Shown in pieces: positions 19,657-30,127 of a stretch of 64,000 nucleotides of DNA. Every line of letters starts with the position of its first letter. The first letter of the stretch is position 1. The DNA is from Mycolicibacterium insubricum (GTDB lineage: Bacteria; Actinomycetota; Actinomycetes; Mycobacteriales; Mycobacteriaceae): NCBI RefSeq assembly GCF_010731615.1, contig NZ_AP022618.1:3286001-3350000 (forward strand). The letters are read 5' to 3'. The notes beneath the pieces were generated by a model. It had not been told where the DNA came from, searched no databases, and saw only the letters and a program-made list of their open reading frames with translations. The position numbers and the translations under genes were made by a program.

Positions 19657-22175
19657 CCGCCACACGCAACACCGACCGCCTCCGGGTCCTCATCGACGCC
19701 GGCGCTTCGGCGACGGTCAACGCGATCGAGTACGCCGAGGTTCGCGACCGCGACGAAACCGTCGCGGCATTGCGGCAGCGCACGCTGTACATTCGTACCA
19801 CCCGTCCCGTCCCGCACAACAGCCTGACCCCGGCGCAGATCAGCATCACCGGCGGGGATCGCATTCCAGAAGTTCCGGTGTCTTGGCTGGCGCGGGCCGA
19901 CGCCGGTCCCGCCGACATCCCAGGCGGGCTGCCCACCGGCTGGGCAGCATTGGTCGACGGATGCGACGAACCCAACCATGTCCTAGTGATTCGCACAGCG
20001 CGGCGGGGCGATTTCTCCACCTACCGACTGGCAGTCAAGATGCCCGGAACGGGCCTGCCGCCCTCCGATTGGGATCCGCAGCTGAGCTCGGTAGAACTCA
20101 GGTTCAAGGTGGAATGCCCCACCGATCTGGACTGTGCCACGCCGGCCGCACACCGCGCCGCAGACCACGTTCCGGAGCCCCGAATCGATTACCTAGCCAA
20201 GGACTTCAACGGCTTTCGACGAATCATGTTGGAACGACTGGCCGCCTTGTCACCGGCCTGGACAGAACGAAGCTCCGCCGACCTCGGCGTCACCCTGGTA
20301 GAGCTGTTGGCCTACGCCGCCGACGAACTGTCCTGGCGTCAGGACGCCGTCGCGACGGAAGCGTTCCTGGGCACCGCGCGCAGTCGCATCTCGCTACGTA
20401 GGCATGCGCGACTGGTGGACTACCGCATCCACGAAGGGTGCGCGGCCCGGGTCTGGGTGCGGGCCAGGACCGATGCGACCAGCACCACACTTCCCTCCGG
20501 AAGGCAGTTTCTGACCAGGCTCAACGGCATCGAGGCGGCCGTCGTGTCGAACGACGACGCCAGAGCCAGTTCGGCCGCGTCCGCCAGTTCCCTCCCGCCG
20601 GAGGTGTTCGAGACCGTCGTCGACCACCAACTGCATCGCAGCCTGAATACCCTGCGGTTCTACCAATGGGGGCGGCTGGGCGCAGTCCTGGAACGGGGTG
20701 CCACCTCAGCGACGCTGGCCGGCCACCACCCAGATCTGGCCCCCGGAACCGTGCTGATACTCGCCGAACAACGGTCCCCGGTCGACGCCGGCCCTGCCGA
20801 CCACCGGAATCGGTACCCGGTGAGGCTGACCACGGTGACGCCGAGCCAGGATCCCGTCGGAGGCCTGTTCACCGGCACACCCACCAGCACACCGGTCAAC
20901 GTCACCGAAATCACTTGGGGCAGCGCCGATGCCCTACCCCGGGCGCTGCCCCTGAGCCATCCCACCCGGGGCTTCTCCTGCGCCATCGCATGGGGCAACA
21001 TCGTACTGGCCGAACATGGCTCGACGGTCGTCGAGACGCTCGACCCTGAACACCCGGTGTTGCAGCAAGGCCCGTTGACCTACTCTGCCGCTGCGGCCCC
21101 CTCGTCGGCGCCCGAGACCCCGGCAGCCACCGCGACGGTTGGCGATACTGATCCCCACCGGGCGATCGCCGCGATCACCATCATCGAAACCCAACCCGGG
21201 ACACAGCCGGAAGCACAGTTCCGCTGGTCCGTACAAGCGGACCTGCTGGCGAGTCGGCCCGAGGATCGACACTTCGTCGTGGAAACGGAGACGTCGACCG
21301 GCGCGGACTCGACAACCCTCAACGGCGGCACCGGGACGGCAACCGTCCGATTCGGCGATGACGTCAACGGACGACGCCCACCCCCGGATTCCACGTTCAC
21401 CGTCACCTATCGGGTGGGCAACGGGAGCGCGGGAAACATCGGCGCTGAGTCGATCCGACATCTCGTGGCTCCCGGATCTGCGGTCACACACGTCACCAAT
21501 CCGCTACCGGCTGCCGGTGGTGTCGATCCGGAGACGGTCGACGAGGTTCGCCGGGATGCCCCCGTACGGTTCCGCACGCCTGAACGCGCCGTGACCATGG
21601 CCGACTACGCCTCACGCGCCTCGGCTCTGGCCGGAACCCAGCGTGCGACGGCCTCGATGCGCTGGACCGGATCCTGGCACACCGTGTTCCTCACGGCTGA
21701 TCGCCTCGACGGCGTTCCCGTCGACACCGACTTCGAACGGGAATTGCTGCAGTGGGTGGAGCCCTACCGGATGGCAGGGTACGACCTCGAGGTCGACGAA
21801 CCCGTCTTCGTTCCGCTGGAACTCGAGGTCGCGGTCTGCGCCGGACGTGAGCACCTGCGTTCCGACATCACCCGGGCGCTGGCCCAAGCACTGAGTGCGC
21901 AGGACAATCCGGACGGGTCCCGCGGGTTCTTTCACCCCGATCTGTGGACCTTCGGGCAACCGGTCTACCTGTCCTCGATCTACCGGCTCTGCCAGGACAT
22001 CAGTGGTATCGACTCGGTGGACGTGCGAGCCTTCCAGCGCCTAGGGCAGGACCGCACCGCCGGATTGCAGTCCGGAGCGCTCCGGATGGCCAGGCTCGAA
22101 ATCGCTCGTCTGGACAATGATCCCAACTACCCCGAGCGGGGCCAGCTGCGCATCCGGGTAGGGGGCGGACGATGA
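19653..22175 (+). CDS. gp6-like baseplate wedge protein 1 (Afp11-like, baseplate J family)
   Basis: 840 aa. The N-terminal region includes RIDYLAKDFNGFRRIMLERL and a LGVTLVELLAYAADELSWRQ helix (about residues 170–230). The middle is strand-rich, and the C-terminal baseplate J core has TVRFGDDVNGRRPP, VTNPLPAAGGVDPET and RFRTPERAVTMADY. It builds the wedge around the hub that holds the first sheath disc. The following gene is a paralogue with the same landmarks, so the wedge may be built from two different gp6-like chains. Confidence 0.88.
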   Translation: MTATRNTDRLRVLIDAGASATVNAIEYAEVRDRDETVAALRQRTLYIRTTRPVPHNSLTPAQISITGGDRIPEVPVSWLARADAGPADIPGGLPTGWAALVDGCDEPNHVLVIRTARRGDFSTYRLAVKMPGTGLPPSDWDPQLSSVELRFKVECPTDLDCATPAAHRAADHVPEPRIDYLAKDFNGFRRIMLERLAALSPAWTERSSADLGVTLVELLAYAADELSWRQDAVATEAFLGTARSRISLRRHARLVDYRIHEGCAARVWVRARTDATSTTLPSGRQFLTRLNGIEAAVVSNDDARASSAASASSLPPEVFETVVDHQLHRSLNTLRFYQWGRLGAVLERGATSATLAGHHPDLAPGTVLILAEQRSPVDAGPADHRNRYPVRLTTVTPSQDPVGGLFTGTPTSTPVNVTEITWGSADALPRALPLSHPTRGFSCAIAWGNIVLAEHGSTVVETLDPEHPVLQQGPLTYSAAAAPSSAPETPAATATVGDTDPHRAIAAITIIETQPGTQPEAQFRWSVQADLLASRPEDRHFVVETETSTGADSTTLNGGTGTATVRFGDDVNGRRPPPDSTFTVTYRVGNGSAGNIGAESIRHLVAPGSAVTHVTNPLPAAGGVDPETVDEVRRDAPVRFRTPERAVTMADYASRASALAGTQRATASMRWTGSWHTVFLTADRLDGVPVDTDFERELLQWVEPYRMAGYDLEVDEPVFVPLELEVAVCAGREHLRSDITRALAQALSAQDNPDGSRGFFHPDLWTFGQPVYLSSIYRLCQDISGIDSVDVRAFQRLGQDRTAGLQSGALRMARLEIARLDNDPNYPERGQLRIRVGGGR

Positions 22176-24715
22176 GTGATCTGCCCTGCGCCGGATCCGG
22201 TCCCGCGCCGCGGAACCGGCCCGGATTGCCGCACATCCGCTACCGCGACCGCAGCTGGGCCGACTATCGGCAGGCCATGCTCGACGGGTTGCCGCGCGAC
22301 CGGGAGCCGCTTGCCGGTCTCAAAACCGATGATGCCGAGGATATTACGATCGCCCTGCTGGATTCCTGGGCGACGGCCTGCGACGTACTGTCCTTCTACA
22401 CCGAGAGGCTGGCGCAGGAGAGCTATCTGGGGACCGCAGCCGAGCGCACGTCACTGGCCGAACTCGGGAAGCTGATCGCCTACCGGATGGATCCGGGTGT
22501 GGCCGCCACCACCCTGCTCGCGTTCACCCTGGAACGCCCACCCGCCGTTGCCGTGCCGTCCACCGATCCCGGCATGGCCGTCCCGCCGCTGCCGGGAGTC
22601 CTCACCCTGCCTGCCGGCCTGCGCGTGCAAAGCGTGCCCGGTCCGGGGCAACTCCCGCAGACGTTCGAGACAATCGAACCGATCGTAGGGCGCCCGGAAT
22701 GGAATTCGCTGCCCGTCGTCGCAACGGCGGTCGCCCCGCTGACACGCGGTACCAAATCGGTGTTCGTCGGCGCCGCGGATACCCGGCTTGCTGCCGGTGA
22801 CGCGGTGCTCCTCGCCGGTGTCACCCCTGCCACCACCAACCTGACCGGAGATCGATGGGACCTGCGCACCGTCGTCGAGATCGAGCAGGTGCGCGTCGAC
22901 TGCCTCCGGCTCGAGCTGGACCGCGCCCTGGGCTCGACCCATCCGCGCAACCCTCCGGCCGATGACGCCGCCGCATTCGCCATGCGTAAGCGGTTGAAGG
23001 TGTTCGGCCACAATGCTCCGCAGTGGGCGGCGATGAGCGGAAAGTTCCACGCCGACTATCCCGGTGGCGCCGGCCAGTGCGACTGGCCCGGCTTCCTCGG
23101 GGTTACGCCCAACGACAACACCGGGATCCGGGTCGACATCGACGGCACCCACCCAGATATCGTGGTCGGCAGCTGGGTGGTGGTCTCGCGGGAAGTCGAT
23201 CAGTTCTACCGCGAACTCTACGAAGTCATCGCCGTTGCGCAGCAGTCCCGAGCGGAATTTGCTGTATCCGGGCCCGTCACCGTACTGACGCTGCGCGGCG
23301 AAATCCACCAGGAGTTCGGCACGCCGCGCGATCTCACGGTCTATGCGGTGTCCGAACAACTGCGCATCGCCGAGGAACCCGACATCCGACCGCTGGACGA
23401 GAATGTGCTCATCGTCGACGGGGACTGCACCGACCTGCCTCCGGGCCGCACACTGGTGGTCGCCCACCTTGGCAACGGTACCGCTGGCCACACCGAGCCA
23501 GCGGTGCTGCTCGAAACCGTCCAGTTGAGGGCACAGGACGGGGCGGCCCGCACGAAACTCACGCTGACCAAATCGCTGCAGTCTTCATTTCCGCGGGCCG
23601 ACACCGTCGTCTACGCCAATGTTGCGGCAGCCACGCACGGCGAGACGGTGCGCGAGGTGCTCGGCAGCGGTGATGCCCGGCGGCGATTCCAGCGGTTCAC
23701 CCTGCAGCAGGGGCCGCTGACCCACGTCCCGGCCGCGACCGTCGATGGCAGCGCGTCGACACTGCGGGTGAGCGTGGACGGGGTCACCTGGACCGAGGTG
23801 GATTCCTTGTGCGGCGCTGCGGCCACCGCACGCGGCTACTCCCGCGACGTATCGGCCCGCAACAATCCGACGACCGGCCAGCCCGCCGACGTCGTCGTAT
23901 TCGGCGACGGGCACTCCGGTAGCCGGCTCACCACGGGCACGTTCAACGTGCGCGCCGTGTACCGCAAGGGAATCGGCGCGGCGGGCAACCTGGCGACCGG
24001 ACAACTGAGCCAGGCGACCGACCGCCCGCTGGGCCTGCGGGCGGTCACCAACCCAATCCCGGCCGCGGGCGGGGTCGATCCGGAGCCCGGTGACGCTGCC
24101 CGACAGATGATCCCCATATCGACCCGAACGCTGGGCCGCGCGGTGTCGGCCGCCGACTACGCCGACTTCGCCGCCGGCTTCACCGGAGTCGCGCTGGCCG
24201 TGGCCACCGTGGTTCCGTTGAACACCGGACCCACCATCGTGGTGACGGTCAGCGGCCCTGACGGCAACACGGTGCCCGAGCACACCCTGAACCTGCTGGC
24301 CGCCGCACTGTACGAACTCGGGGATCCGCTTGCCCGGCTTCGCGTGCTCGCTACGACACACTCCACCTTCCGCCTCGCCGCACGTCTGGCGACCGACCCG
24401 GACCGCGACCGCGACACCGTTACCGGTGCGATGAAGGCCAACCTGGCAACCGAATTCGGTGCCGGCTCCCGCTCGTTGGCACAGCCGGTGCACGCCTCGG
24501 AGGTGATCGCGGCGATGGCCGCGACGCCGGGTGTCGTCGCCGTCGACTTGGATCGGCTGTACTTGTCACCGCCCGACGGCCAGCTGCCACGGCCCGGACT
24601 GACCCGCCGGTTGCTCGCACTTCCGGCCCGGCTCACCGGCCCCGCCACGGCCGCCCCGGCCGAGTTGCTCACCGTCGCCTCCGAGCCCTTCGACTGGCTG
24701 ACGGAGCTGACATGA
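22172..24715 (+). CDS. gp6-like baseplate wedge protein 2 (putative baseplate assembly protein)
   Basis: 847 aa, homologous to the previous gene in order and motifs: DDAEDITIALLDSWATACDV and FYTERLAQESYLGTA near residues 50–90, a long strand-rich middle with FGDGHSGSRLTTG, then VTNPIPAAGGVDPEPGD and TLGRAVSAADYADFAAGF. It carries an N-terminal CAGSGP stretch not seen in copy 1. The start overlaps copy 1 (ATGA) and the end overlaps the next gene, so expression is coupled. Confidence 0.88.
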   Translation: MSDLPCAGSGPAPRNRPGLPHIRYRDRSWADYRQAMLDGLPRDREPLAGLKTDDAEDITIALLDSWATACDVLSFYTERLAQESYLGTAAERTSLAELGKLIAYRMDPGVAATTLLAFTLERPPAVAVPSTDPGMAVPPLPGVLTLPAGLRVQSVPGPGQLPQTFETIEPIVGRPEWNSLPVVATAVAPLTRGTKSVFVGAADTRLAAGDAVLLAGVTPATTNLTGDRWDLRTVVEIEQVRVDCLRLELDRALGSTHPRNPPADDAAAFAMRKRLKVFGHNAPQWAAMSGKFHADYPGGAGQCDWPGFLGVTPNDNTGIRVDIDGTHPDIVVGSWVVVSREVDQFYRELYEVIAVAQQSRAEFAVSGPVTVLTLRGEIHQEFGTPRDLTVYAVSEQLRIAEEPDIRPLDENVLIVDGDCTDLPPGRTLVVAHLGNGTAGHTEPAVLLETVQLRAQDGAARTKLTLTKSLQSSFPRADTVVYANVAAATHGETVREVLGSGDARRRFQRFTLQQGPLTHVPAATVDGSASTLRVSVDGVTWTEVDSLCGAAATARGYSRDVSARNNPTTGQPADVVVFGDGHSGSRLTTGTFNVRAVYRKGIGAAGNLATGQLSQATDRPLGLRAVTNPIPAAGGVDPEPGDAARQMIPISTRTLGRAVSAADYADFAAGFTGVALAVATVVPLNTGPTIVVTVSGPDGNTVPEHTLNLLAAALYELGDPLARLRVLATTHSTFRLAARLATDPDRDRDTVTGAMKANLATEFGAGSRSLAQPVHASEVIAAMAATPGVVAVDLDRLYLSPPDGQLPRPGLTRRLLALPARLTGPATAAPAELLTVASEPFDWLTELT

Positions 24716-26910
24716 CCGCGCCGACCACCGCCGAACGCCTCTATCGCTTGTTGCCTGTCGCGGTCCGCCGCCGCGACGCGGAACTGGCCGTCTCCCCCCA
24801 ATCCCACGGTCCCCTGCGAGAGCTCCTCGAGGTGCTTTCCATCCAATTCGATTCGCTGAGTGATGATCTCGACCAGTTCTACGACGACCTGTTCATCGAG
24901 ACCTGCGCCGACTGGACCGTCCCCTACATCGGAGAGCTGGTCGGATATCGAGTCATCGGTGCGCAATCACCGGGCATCAGCTCACTACGCGCAGATGTCG
25001 CGGCCACCATTTCCTACCGCCGGCGCAAGGGCACCGGACCGATGCTCGAACAGCTGGCCATGACGGTCACCGGCTGGCCGGGGGCGCACGTCGTGGAGTA
25101 CTTCACCCGGATTGCCGCCACCCAGTACGTCAACCACGTGCGGCCGGCCGCAATCGCCGTCGCCGACCTGCGCAATCGAGCCGGTTTGACGTTGGCCACC
25201 GCGCATCGGGGCGCCTTCGACGAGAACGCGCACACCGTCGACGTCCGGCAGATCGACGCGACCGCTCCGCGCAACCGAGGCCGGTACAACGTCAACAACA
25301 TCGGAGTCTTCCTGTGGCGAACCGAACCGATGCGCATGGAACGCAGCCCGCTGCGCCCGCACGGCACGGACCGCCGGCGGTACCGGTTCGAACCCGAGGG
25401 CCACGATCGGCCGCTGTTCGGGCTGCCGCGGTCCCGGTCCATCGTCACTGAGTTCGGCGCCCCCGCCGACGTCCCGCTGGCACTGGACGTGCGCTGGGTC
25501 GCCGAGCGGACTGCCGACTACTACGGTCCGGGTCGGTCAATCCTGCTCGAAATCGGCGCGCCCGCGAACCAATCCGCCGACATCGAACCGGTGCCGGACT
25601 CGGCGGTGCGGATCTGCAATCTGGGCGAAGTCCCGGACGGCAGTGGGAATTGGGCGAACGAACCGCCAGCGGGTGTTGTCGCCATCGATCCCGAACGCGG
25701 CCGCGTGTACTTCGGCACTCCGCTCGACGCCACGCGGACGCCGCTGGGCACCTTCTGCCGCGGCCAGGCGGTTCCTGCCGGAGCGCGCGCGGCGCTGCGC
25801 GCCGACCCCGGCACGCGCCCGCCGGCGCTCGGCATTGCCTCGCCACTTCCCGAGCCGGCAGGGGTACTGCGATCCGGCGGGGCGCTGCACGACGAACTGA
25901 ACGCCATCCTCGCCGGCGGCACCCTGCAACTCGACGCCAACCAGCGCTGGTCGCTGAATTCGGCGATCACCGTCGGCGATGCCGGGTCGGCGGAGCCAAC
26001 CACAGTCGCGGTAACCGCAGGCAGACACAGCCGCCCGGTGATCGACATCGACGGTGTCACCGCGCTCAACCTCCTCCCGCAGGCCACCCTGCTGTTAGAC
26101 GGTCTGGTCATTGAGGGCGGAGCGCTGGTGCTCAACGAGGTCGGCGACCGCCGCCCCCGCACGATCGTCCTCAGGGACTGCACGCTGGTACCCGGGTGGA
26201 GTCGACAGGCCGACGGGACCGCCACCGCACCGGAGCGCGCCAGCCTGATCATCCTGGACCCGTTCACCCGAGTGGTGCTCGACGGGTGCGTGACGGGCCC
26301 GGTGATCACCGTGGCGGAAAGCAACACCGTGCTGCACAACTGCATCGTCGACGCCGGCGCGGCGACGGCGGTCGCCATTGCCGGCCGGCCTGCTGCGGCC
26401 GCGCCGCGCTCCGCCGGCACCGCCGCCGACTGCGTTGTCGGTCCGGGCACCGACGAAGCCGGTTCCGTGCAATTGCGCAACTGCACGGTGCTCGGCGGGC
26501 TGCACGTCACTGAACTCAGCTGCACCAACACGCTGCTGCACAGTGCACTAGCCGTCGGCGACCCGCGACCGGCCGCGGTCCTCGCTGTCCGCCGACAAAG
26601 CGGATGTGTGCGCTACTCCTGGCTACCCCTGGACAGCCGCACCGGTCAACGACACCGCTGCCAACCCACCCCCGATCAGAAGAATCCGGACGCCCTACGG
26701 CCGATCTTCACGTCCCTCAAATACCACGAGCCCGGCTACGGCCAGCTGTCCCGGGCCACCCCCGACGAGATTCGCCGCGGCGCGGACGACGAGAGCGAAA
26801 TGGGCGCAGCTCACGATCAGTTCGCGCCGCAGCGGGAACAAGATCTCGCCACCCGGCTGGACGAGTACGTCCGGTTCGGATTGGTGACCGGAATTTTCTA
26901 TGCGAGTTGA
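24712..26910 (+). CDS. gpI/Afp12-like baseplate protein fused to beta-helix
   Basis: 732 aa. The N-terminal part (about residues 1–140) resembles tail protein I/Afp12: ERLYRLLPVAVRRRD, LRELLEVLSIQFDSLSDDLD and CADWTVPYIGELVGYRVI. It continues into a long strand-rich domain with irregular right-handed beta-helix-type repeats (about residues 410–620; VLLDGLVIEG, VLHNCIVDAG). The end (HEPGYGQLSRATPDEIRRGA and a GIFYAS tail) is a conserved-looking cap. It probably links the wedge to outer appendages. Ends 28 bases before the next gene. Confidence 0.78.
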   Translation: MTAPTTAERLYRLLPVAVRRRDAELAVSPQSHGPLRELLEVLSIQFDSLSDDLDQFYDDLFIETCADWTVPYIGELVGYRVIGAQSPGISSLRADVAATISYRRRKGTGPMLEQLAMTVTGWPGAHVVEYFTRIAATQYVNHVRPAAIAVADLRNRAGLTLATAHRGAFDENAHTVDVRQIDATAPRNRGRYNVNNIGVFLWRTEPMRMERSPLRPHGTDRRRYRFEPEGHDRPLFGLPRSRSIVTEFGAPADVPLALDVRWVAERTADYYGPGRSILLEIGAPANQSADIEPVPDSAVRICNLGEVPDGSGNWANEPPAGVVAIDPERGRVYFGTPLDATRTPLGTFCRGQAVPAGARAALRADPGTRPPALGIASPLPEPAGVLRSGGALHDELNAILAGGTLQLDANQRWSLNSAITVGDAGSAEPTTVAVTAGRHSRPVIDIDGVTALNLLPQATLLLDGLVIEGGALVLNEVGDRRPRTIVLRDCTLVPGWSRQADGTATAPERASLIILDPFTRVVLDGCVTGPVITVAESNTVLHNCIVDAGAATAVAIAGRPAAAAPRSAGTAADCVVGPGTDEAGSVQLRNCTVLGGLHVTELSCTNTLLHSALAVGDPRPAAVLAVRRQSGCVRYSWLPLDSRTGQRHRCQPTPDQKNPDALRPIFTSLKYHEPGYGQLSRATPDEIRRGADDESEMGAAHDQFAPQREQDLATRLDEYVRFGLVTGIFYAS

Positions 26911-26938
26911 TCAGATCATGGCGGAAAGGGGTTAGCAG

Positions 26939-29900
26939 GTGGGCACTGATATCGCCGGAGTGCGCTTCGACGCCGTCCGCAACTACAACCGGGTCATCCG
27001 ACTGCAGGGCCGACTGAGCCTGGATGCCGACGACAACGAGCAGCACGCGATCTATGACCGCCGGTCCCGCGCCGCCGCTGCCGACTTGGGCAGTCCTGGC
27101 CCCCGACCCGGCATCGCGGGTACCGCCGTAGTCCCGCGCACCACACCCGATGCCTTCGCGCTGTCGGTCTCCGGGGGCTCCCTGATGATCGGGACCGGCC
27201 GAATGTACATCGACGGAATTGCCGCCGAGAATCACGGAGTTCCATCGGCGCCCGGACCCGTCCCCGTCGATCCACTGCTGGGCGGCACCGAGTACGGAAC
27301 GCCGGTGCCGTACCCCACTCAACCGTATTTCACCCCGGCACCTGCCCTCCCCACTACCGGTACCCACCTGGTGTACCTGGACGTGTGGGAGCGGGAGATC
27401 ACGGCTGTCGAATCGCCGGATCTGATCGATGACGCCCTAGGCGTGGACACTACCGCTCGTTCACAGGTGGTGTGGCAGGTGCGGGTACACGCCCCCGACA
27501 GCCCCGGAATAGACTGCAAAACCATCGATTCCGCCATCCCGGGCTGGATCGAGGTCATCGCCGCATCGGCGGGTCGATTGACCGTGGAAACCACCCCCGT
27601 CGACCCCGACGACAACCCGTGCTGCCTTCCGCTATCCGGGGGGTTCCGCGGCCGCGGCAACCAAACCTACCGAGTGGAGATTCACGACCCCGGACCCGCG
27701 GGAACCGCCACCTTCAAGTGGTCCCGGGAAAACGCTTCCATCACCCTGGCGGTCACCGAGGTCCTCCCGGACCACCGGCTCCGCCTGACCTCGCTCGGTC
27801 ACGATGACATCCTGGGACTGCACACCGATGACTGGTGCGAAATCATCGATGACCATTGTGAACTCGATGGCCGCCCAGGAGCCATGCGCCGGATCATCGT
27901 GGACACCGACCGCAACGAGGTGAGTTTTGACAGCGCGCTTCCCGCCGAGCTCGCTGTTGATACTGCAGGCGCACTACAGCGTCACCTCCGGGTGCGGCGC
28001 TGGGATCAGTCCGGACTGGTCCGCACCAACACCGGCGCGACTGTTGCCGACCTCGACCTACCCACCGCCACGGGCATTCTGACTGTTCCCGCGGTTGCCA
28101 CCCCGATCGTGCTCGAGGACGGGATCACGGCCACTCTCACCGCACCCGGTGGCGTTTTCCACACCGGCGACCATTGGATCTTCGAGGCGCGCACCGGCAC
28201 TGCCTGGGTCCGCCCACTCGTGGATGCACCCCCCGTCGGACCCCTGCACCATTACGCACGGCTTGGCATCCTGGTCAACGGCGTTCCCGCCTCGGATTGC
28301 CGAGTCCCCTGGCCACCGGAGCCCGGCGGCGACTGCGGAGACTGCGCGGTGTGCGTGAGCGCCGAGGAACACAACAGCGGAGCGCACACCATCCAGATGG
28401 CCATAGACGACATTGCGGCCACCGGCGGTGTGGTGTGCCTGGGACCCGGCGACTTCGTGCTCGATCGTCCGGCGGAACTCATCAAGATCGGCGACGTGCA
28501 CATTCATGGTCAGGGCGCCGCCACCCGGCTGGTCGGGTCTAACGACATTTTCGTCATCATGGTCTCATTCGGAATCACGCTCAGCGACTTCGCCGTTCTG
28601 TCCGGCGGCCTGAGAACATCTGTCCCCCTCATCGACTACGAGGGGCCGGCTGCGGCGATTCGGATCATCAGTGCCGAACGCATCCACGTCGAGCACCTCG
28701 CCATCGACATCAAATCTGTGGCGGATCAGCCGGGCCGTGCAGTCAAGATGCACGAATCACTGCTCGATGCCACCTTCAGGAACAACAGAATTCACGCTCC
28801 GATCGGATTCTGCGGCTGGGAGAACAACGATCATCCACTGCTGCTAGACAACGTCGCGATCCGGGAGAACACCATGGTGGTCGAGGCCGCCGGTGTCCAT
28901 ATCGACGGCCAGGCATATTTCCGCGGCGATGTCACCGTCGCGGACAATCGGATCAGCGGTTCGGCCCAGAGGGCAGCGATTACGGCACGCGGGTCGACAA
29001 GCGACGACGGTGCGACACTGGTGAAACGTAACCACATCACCATAGCCGAGGGCGCCGGGATCCTCGTCGGCTCGGCGGGAATCACCGTCACCGACAACAT
29101 CGTGACAGCGCATCCACCCGACATTGCGGACATATTCGTCGCCAACGGCATCACCAGCGACCCCAACGGAGAGAAGAGCGAAAACTCCTGTCCCACGCGC
29201 ATCTGTGGTAACCAGGTGTCGGGCTTCCTCGGCGCTGCCATCGACGTGCGACACGCCACCGTCGCTATCGACGTATGCGACAACCAAGTGCACGACACCG
29301 GAGATGGCATCGCAATCCGCTTTCAGGTTTCAGATATGTCGGCCCGAGTATCCGGCAACACGTTGCGCGACATCTTGTCACGTTTCGGTGGCGGTGCGCA
29401 GATGGTCGCGGGGATCCTCATCGCCGGCGCCGCCGGCGCCGAGGTCGCCGACAACACCGTGATCCGGGTGGGCCCGGAACGAAACCCCGAATGCACAGCG
29501 GTGGGCGTGCTGCTGTACGGGATTGCCGGGTGCCGGGTGCTCGGCAACGACATCACCGATGTGGGATATCCGATGGACCCGGGGCAGTCGTTCGACTGTA
29601 CCGTCCTCGCGGTAAGCCGAATCACTCTGCACGGCAATCAATCGGCCCGACAACGTGGATACCCCACTGCTGACAGAGCGAGAGGAGTCGGGTTGCTGGT
29701 GCAGTCCGTGCTGGGTGATTTCGCGGCAGCGCTGAACCCCGATACCGCCTACATTGACGACCAGGTGGTCTATTCGGACGGCGGATCCTGGCTGGGCAAT
29801 CCAGCCCTGGAACCGGCATGCGCCATCGATGGGAACACCTGGACGGGCAGCATCGAGCAGCCCGCCGTGGTCATCGAGACGCGCGAACATCCCGTGGTGC

Positions 29901-30127
29901 TGGCCAATAATATTTGCAACGCACCGGACTTCAGTACGGCGTTCACCGTCCAAATCGCGGGCCATTCGGCAGCAATTACCGGCAATCACATTCGGGGTGG
30001 CCAGCACTCGCTCGCCCTGGGGGTGTCCAACACACGGCTGAGTGTGCTCGGCAATCTGGTCTCCGCAGGTTCGATCAGCGGTCTTCCAGCAGGATTCGCA
30101 CCCTTCAACATCTACGGAGTGAACTGA
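26939..30127 (+). CDS. DUF6519 N-terminal domain plus beta-helix; candidate receptor-binding protein
   Basis: 1,062 aa, the largest island protein. The N terminus (residues 1–40; FDAVRNYNRVIRLQGRLSLD, then a NEQ motif) is a DUF6519-type attachment domain usual in CIS loci. From about residue 480 to 960 runs a right-handed parallel beta-helix with recurring NxI/V...GNxV turns (for example ICGNQVSGF, DNQVHDTGDGI, SGNTLRDI). No catalytic triad is evident. GTG at 26939 has AAGGGG upstream. In the absence of a trimeric fibre gene, this is the best candidate for target recognition. Confidence 0.75.
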   Translation: MGTDIAGVRFDAVRNYNRVIRLQGRLSLDADDNEQHAIYDRRSRAAAADLGSPGPRPGIAGTAVVPRTTPDAFALSVSGGSLMIGTGRMYIDGIAAENHGVPSAPGPVPVDPLLGGTEYGTPVPYPTQPYFTPAPALPTTGTHLVYLDVWEREITAVESPDLIDDALGVDTTARSQVVWQVRVHAPDSPGIDCKTIDSAIPGWIEVIAASAGRLTVETTPVDPDDNPCCLPLSGGFRGRGNQTYRVEIHDPGPAGTATFKWSRENASITLAVTEVLPDHRLRLTSLGHDDILGLHTDDWCEIIDDHCELDGRPGAMRRIIVDTDRNEVSFDSALPAELAVDTAGALQRHLRVRRWDQSGLVRTNTGATVADLDLPTATGILTVPAVATPIVLEDGITATLTAPGGVFHTGDHWIFEARTGTAWVRPLVDAPPVGPLHHYARLGILVNGVPASDCRVPWPPEPGGDCGDCAVCVSAEEHNSGAHTIQMAIDDIAATGGVVCLGPGDFVLDRPAELIKIGDVHIHGQGAATRLVGSNDIFVIMVSFGITLSDFAVLSGGLRTSVPLIDYEGPAAAIRIISAERIHVEHLAIDIKSVADQPGRAVKMHESLLDATFRNNRIHAPIGFCGWENNDHPLLLDNVAIRENTMVVEAAGVHIDGQAYFRGDVTVADNRISGSAQRAAITARGSTSDDGATLVKRNHITIAEGAGILVGSAGITVTDNIVTAHPPDIADIFVANGITSDPNGEKSENSCPTRICGNQVSGFLGAAIDVRHATVAIDVCDNQVHDTGDGIAIRFQVSDMSARVSGNTLRDILSRFGGGAQMVAGILIAGAAGAEVADNTVIRVGPERNPECTAVGVLLYGIAGCRVLGNDITDVGYPMDPGQSFDCTVLAVSRITLHGNQSARQRGYPTADRARGVGLLVQSVLGDFAAALNPDTAYIDDQVVYSDGGSWLGNPALEPACAIDGNTWTGSIEQPAVVIETREHPVVLANNICNAPDFSTAFTVQIAGHSAAITGNHIRGGQHSLALGVSNTRLSVLGNLVSAGSISGLPAGFAPFNIYGVN

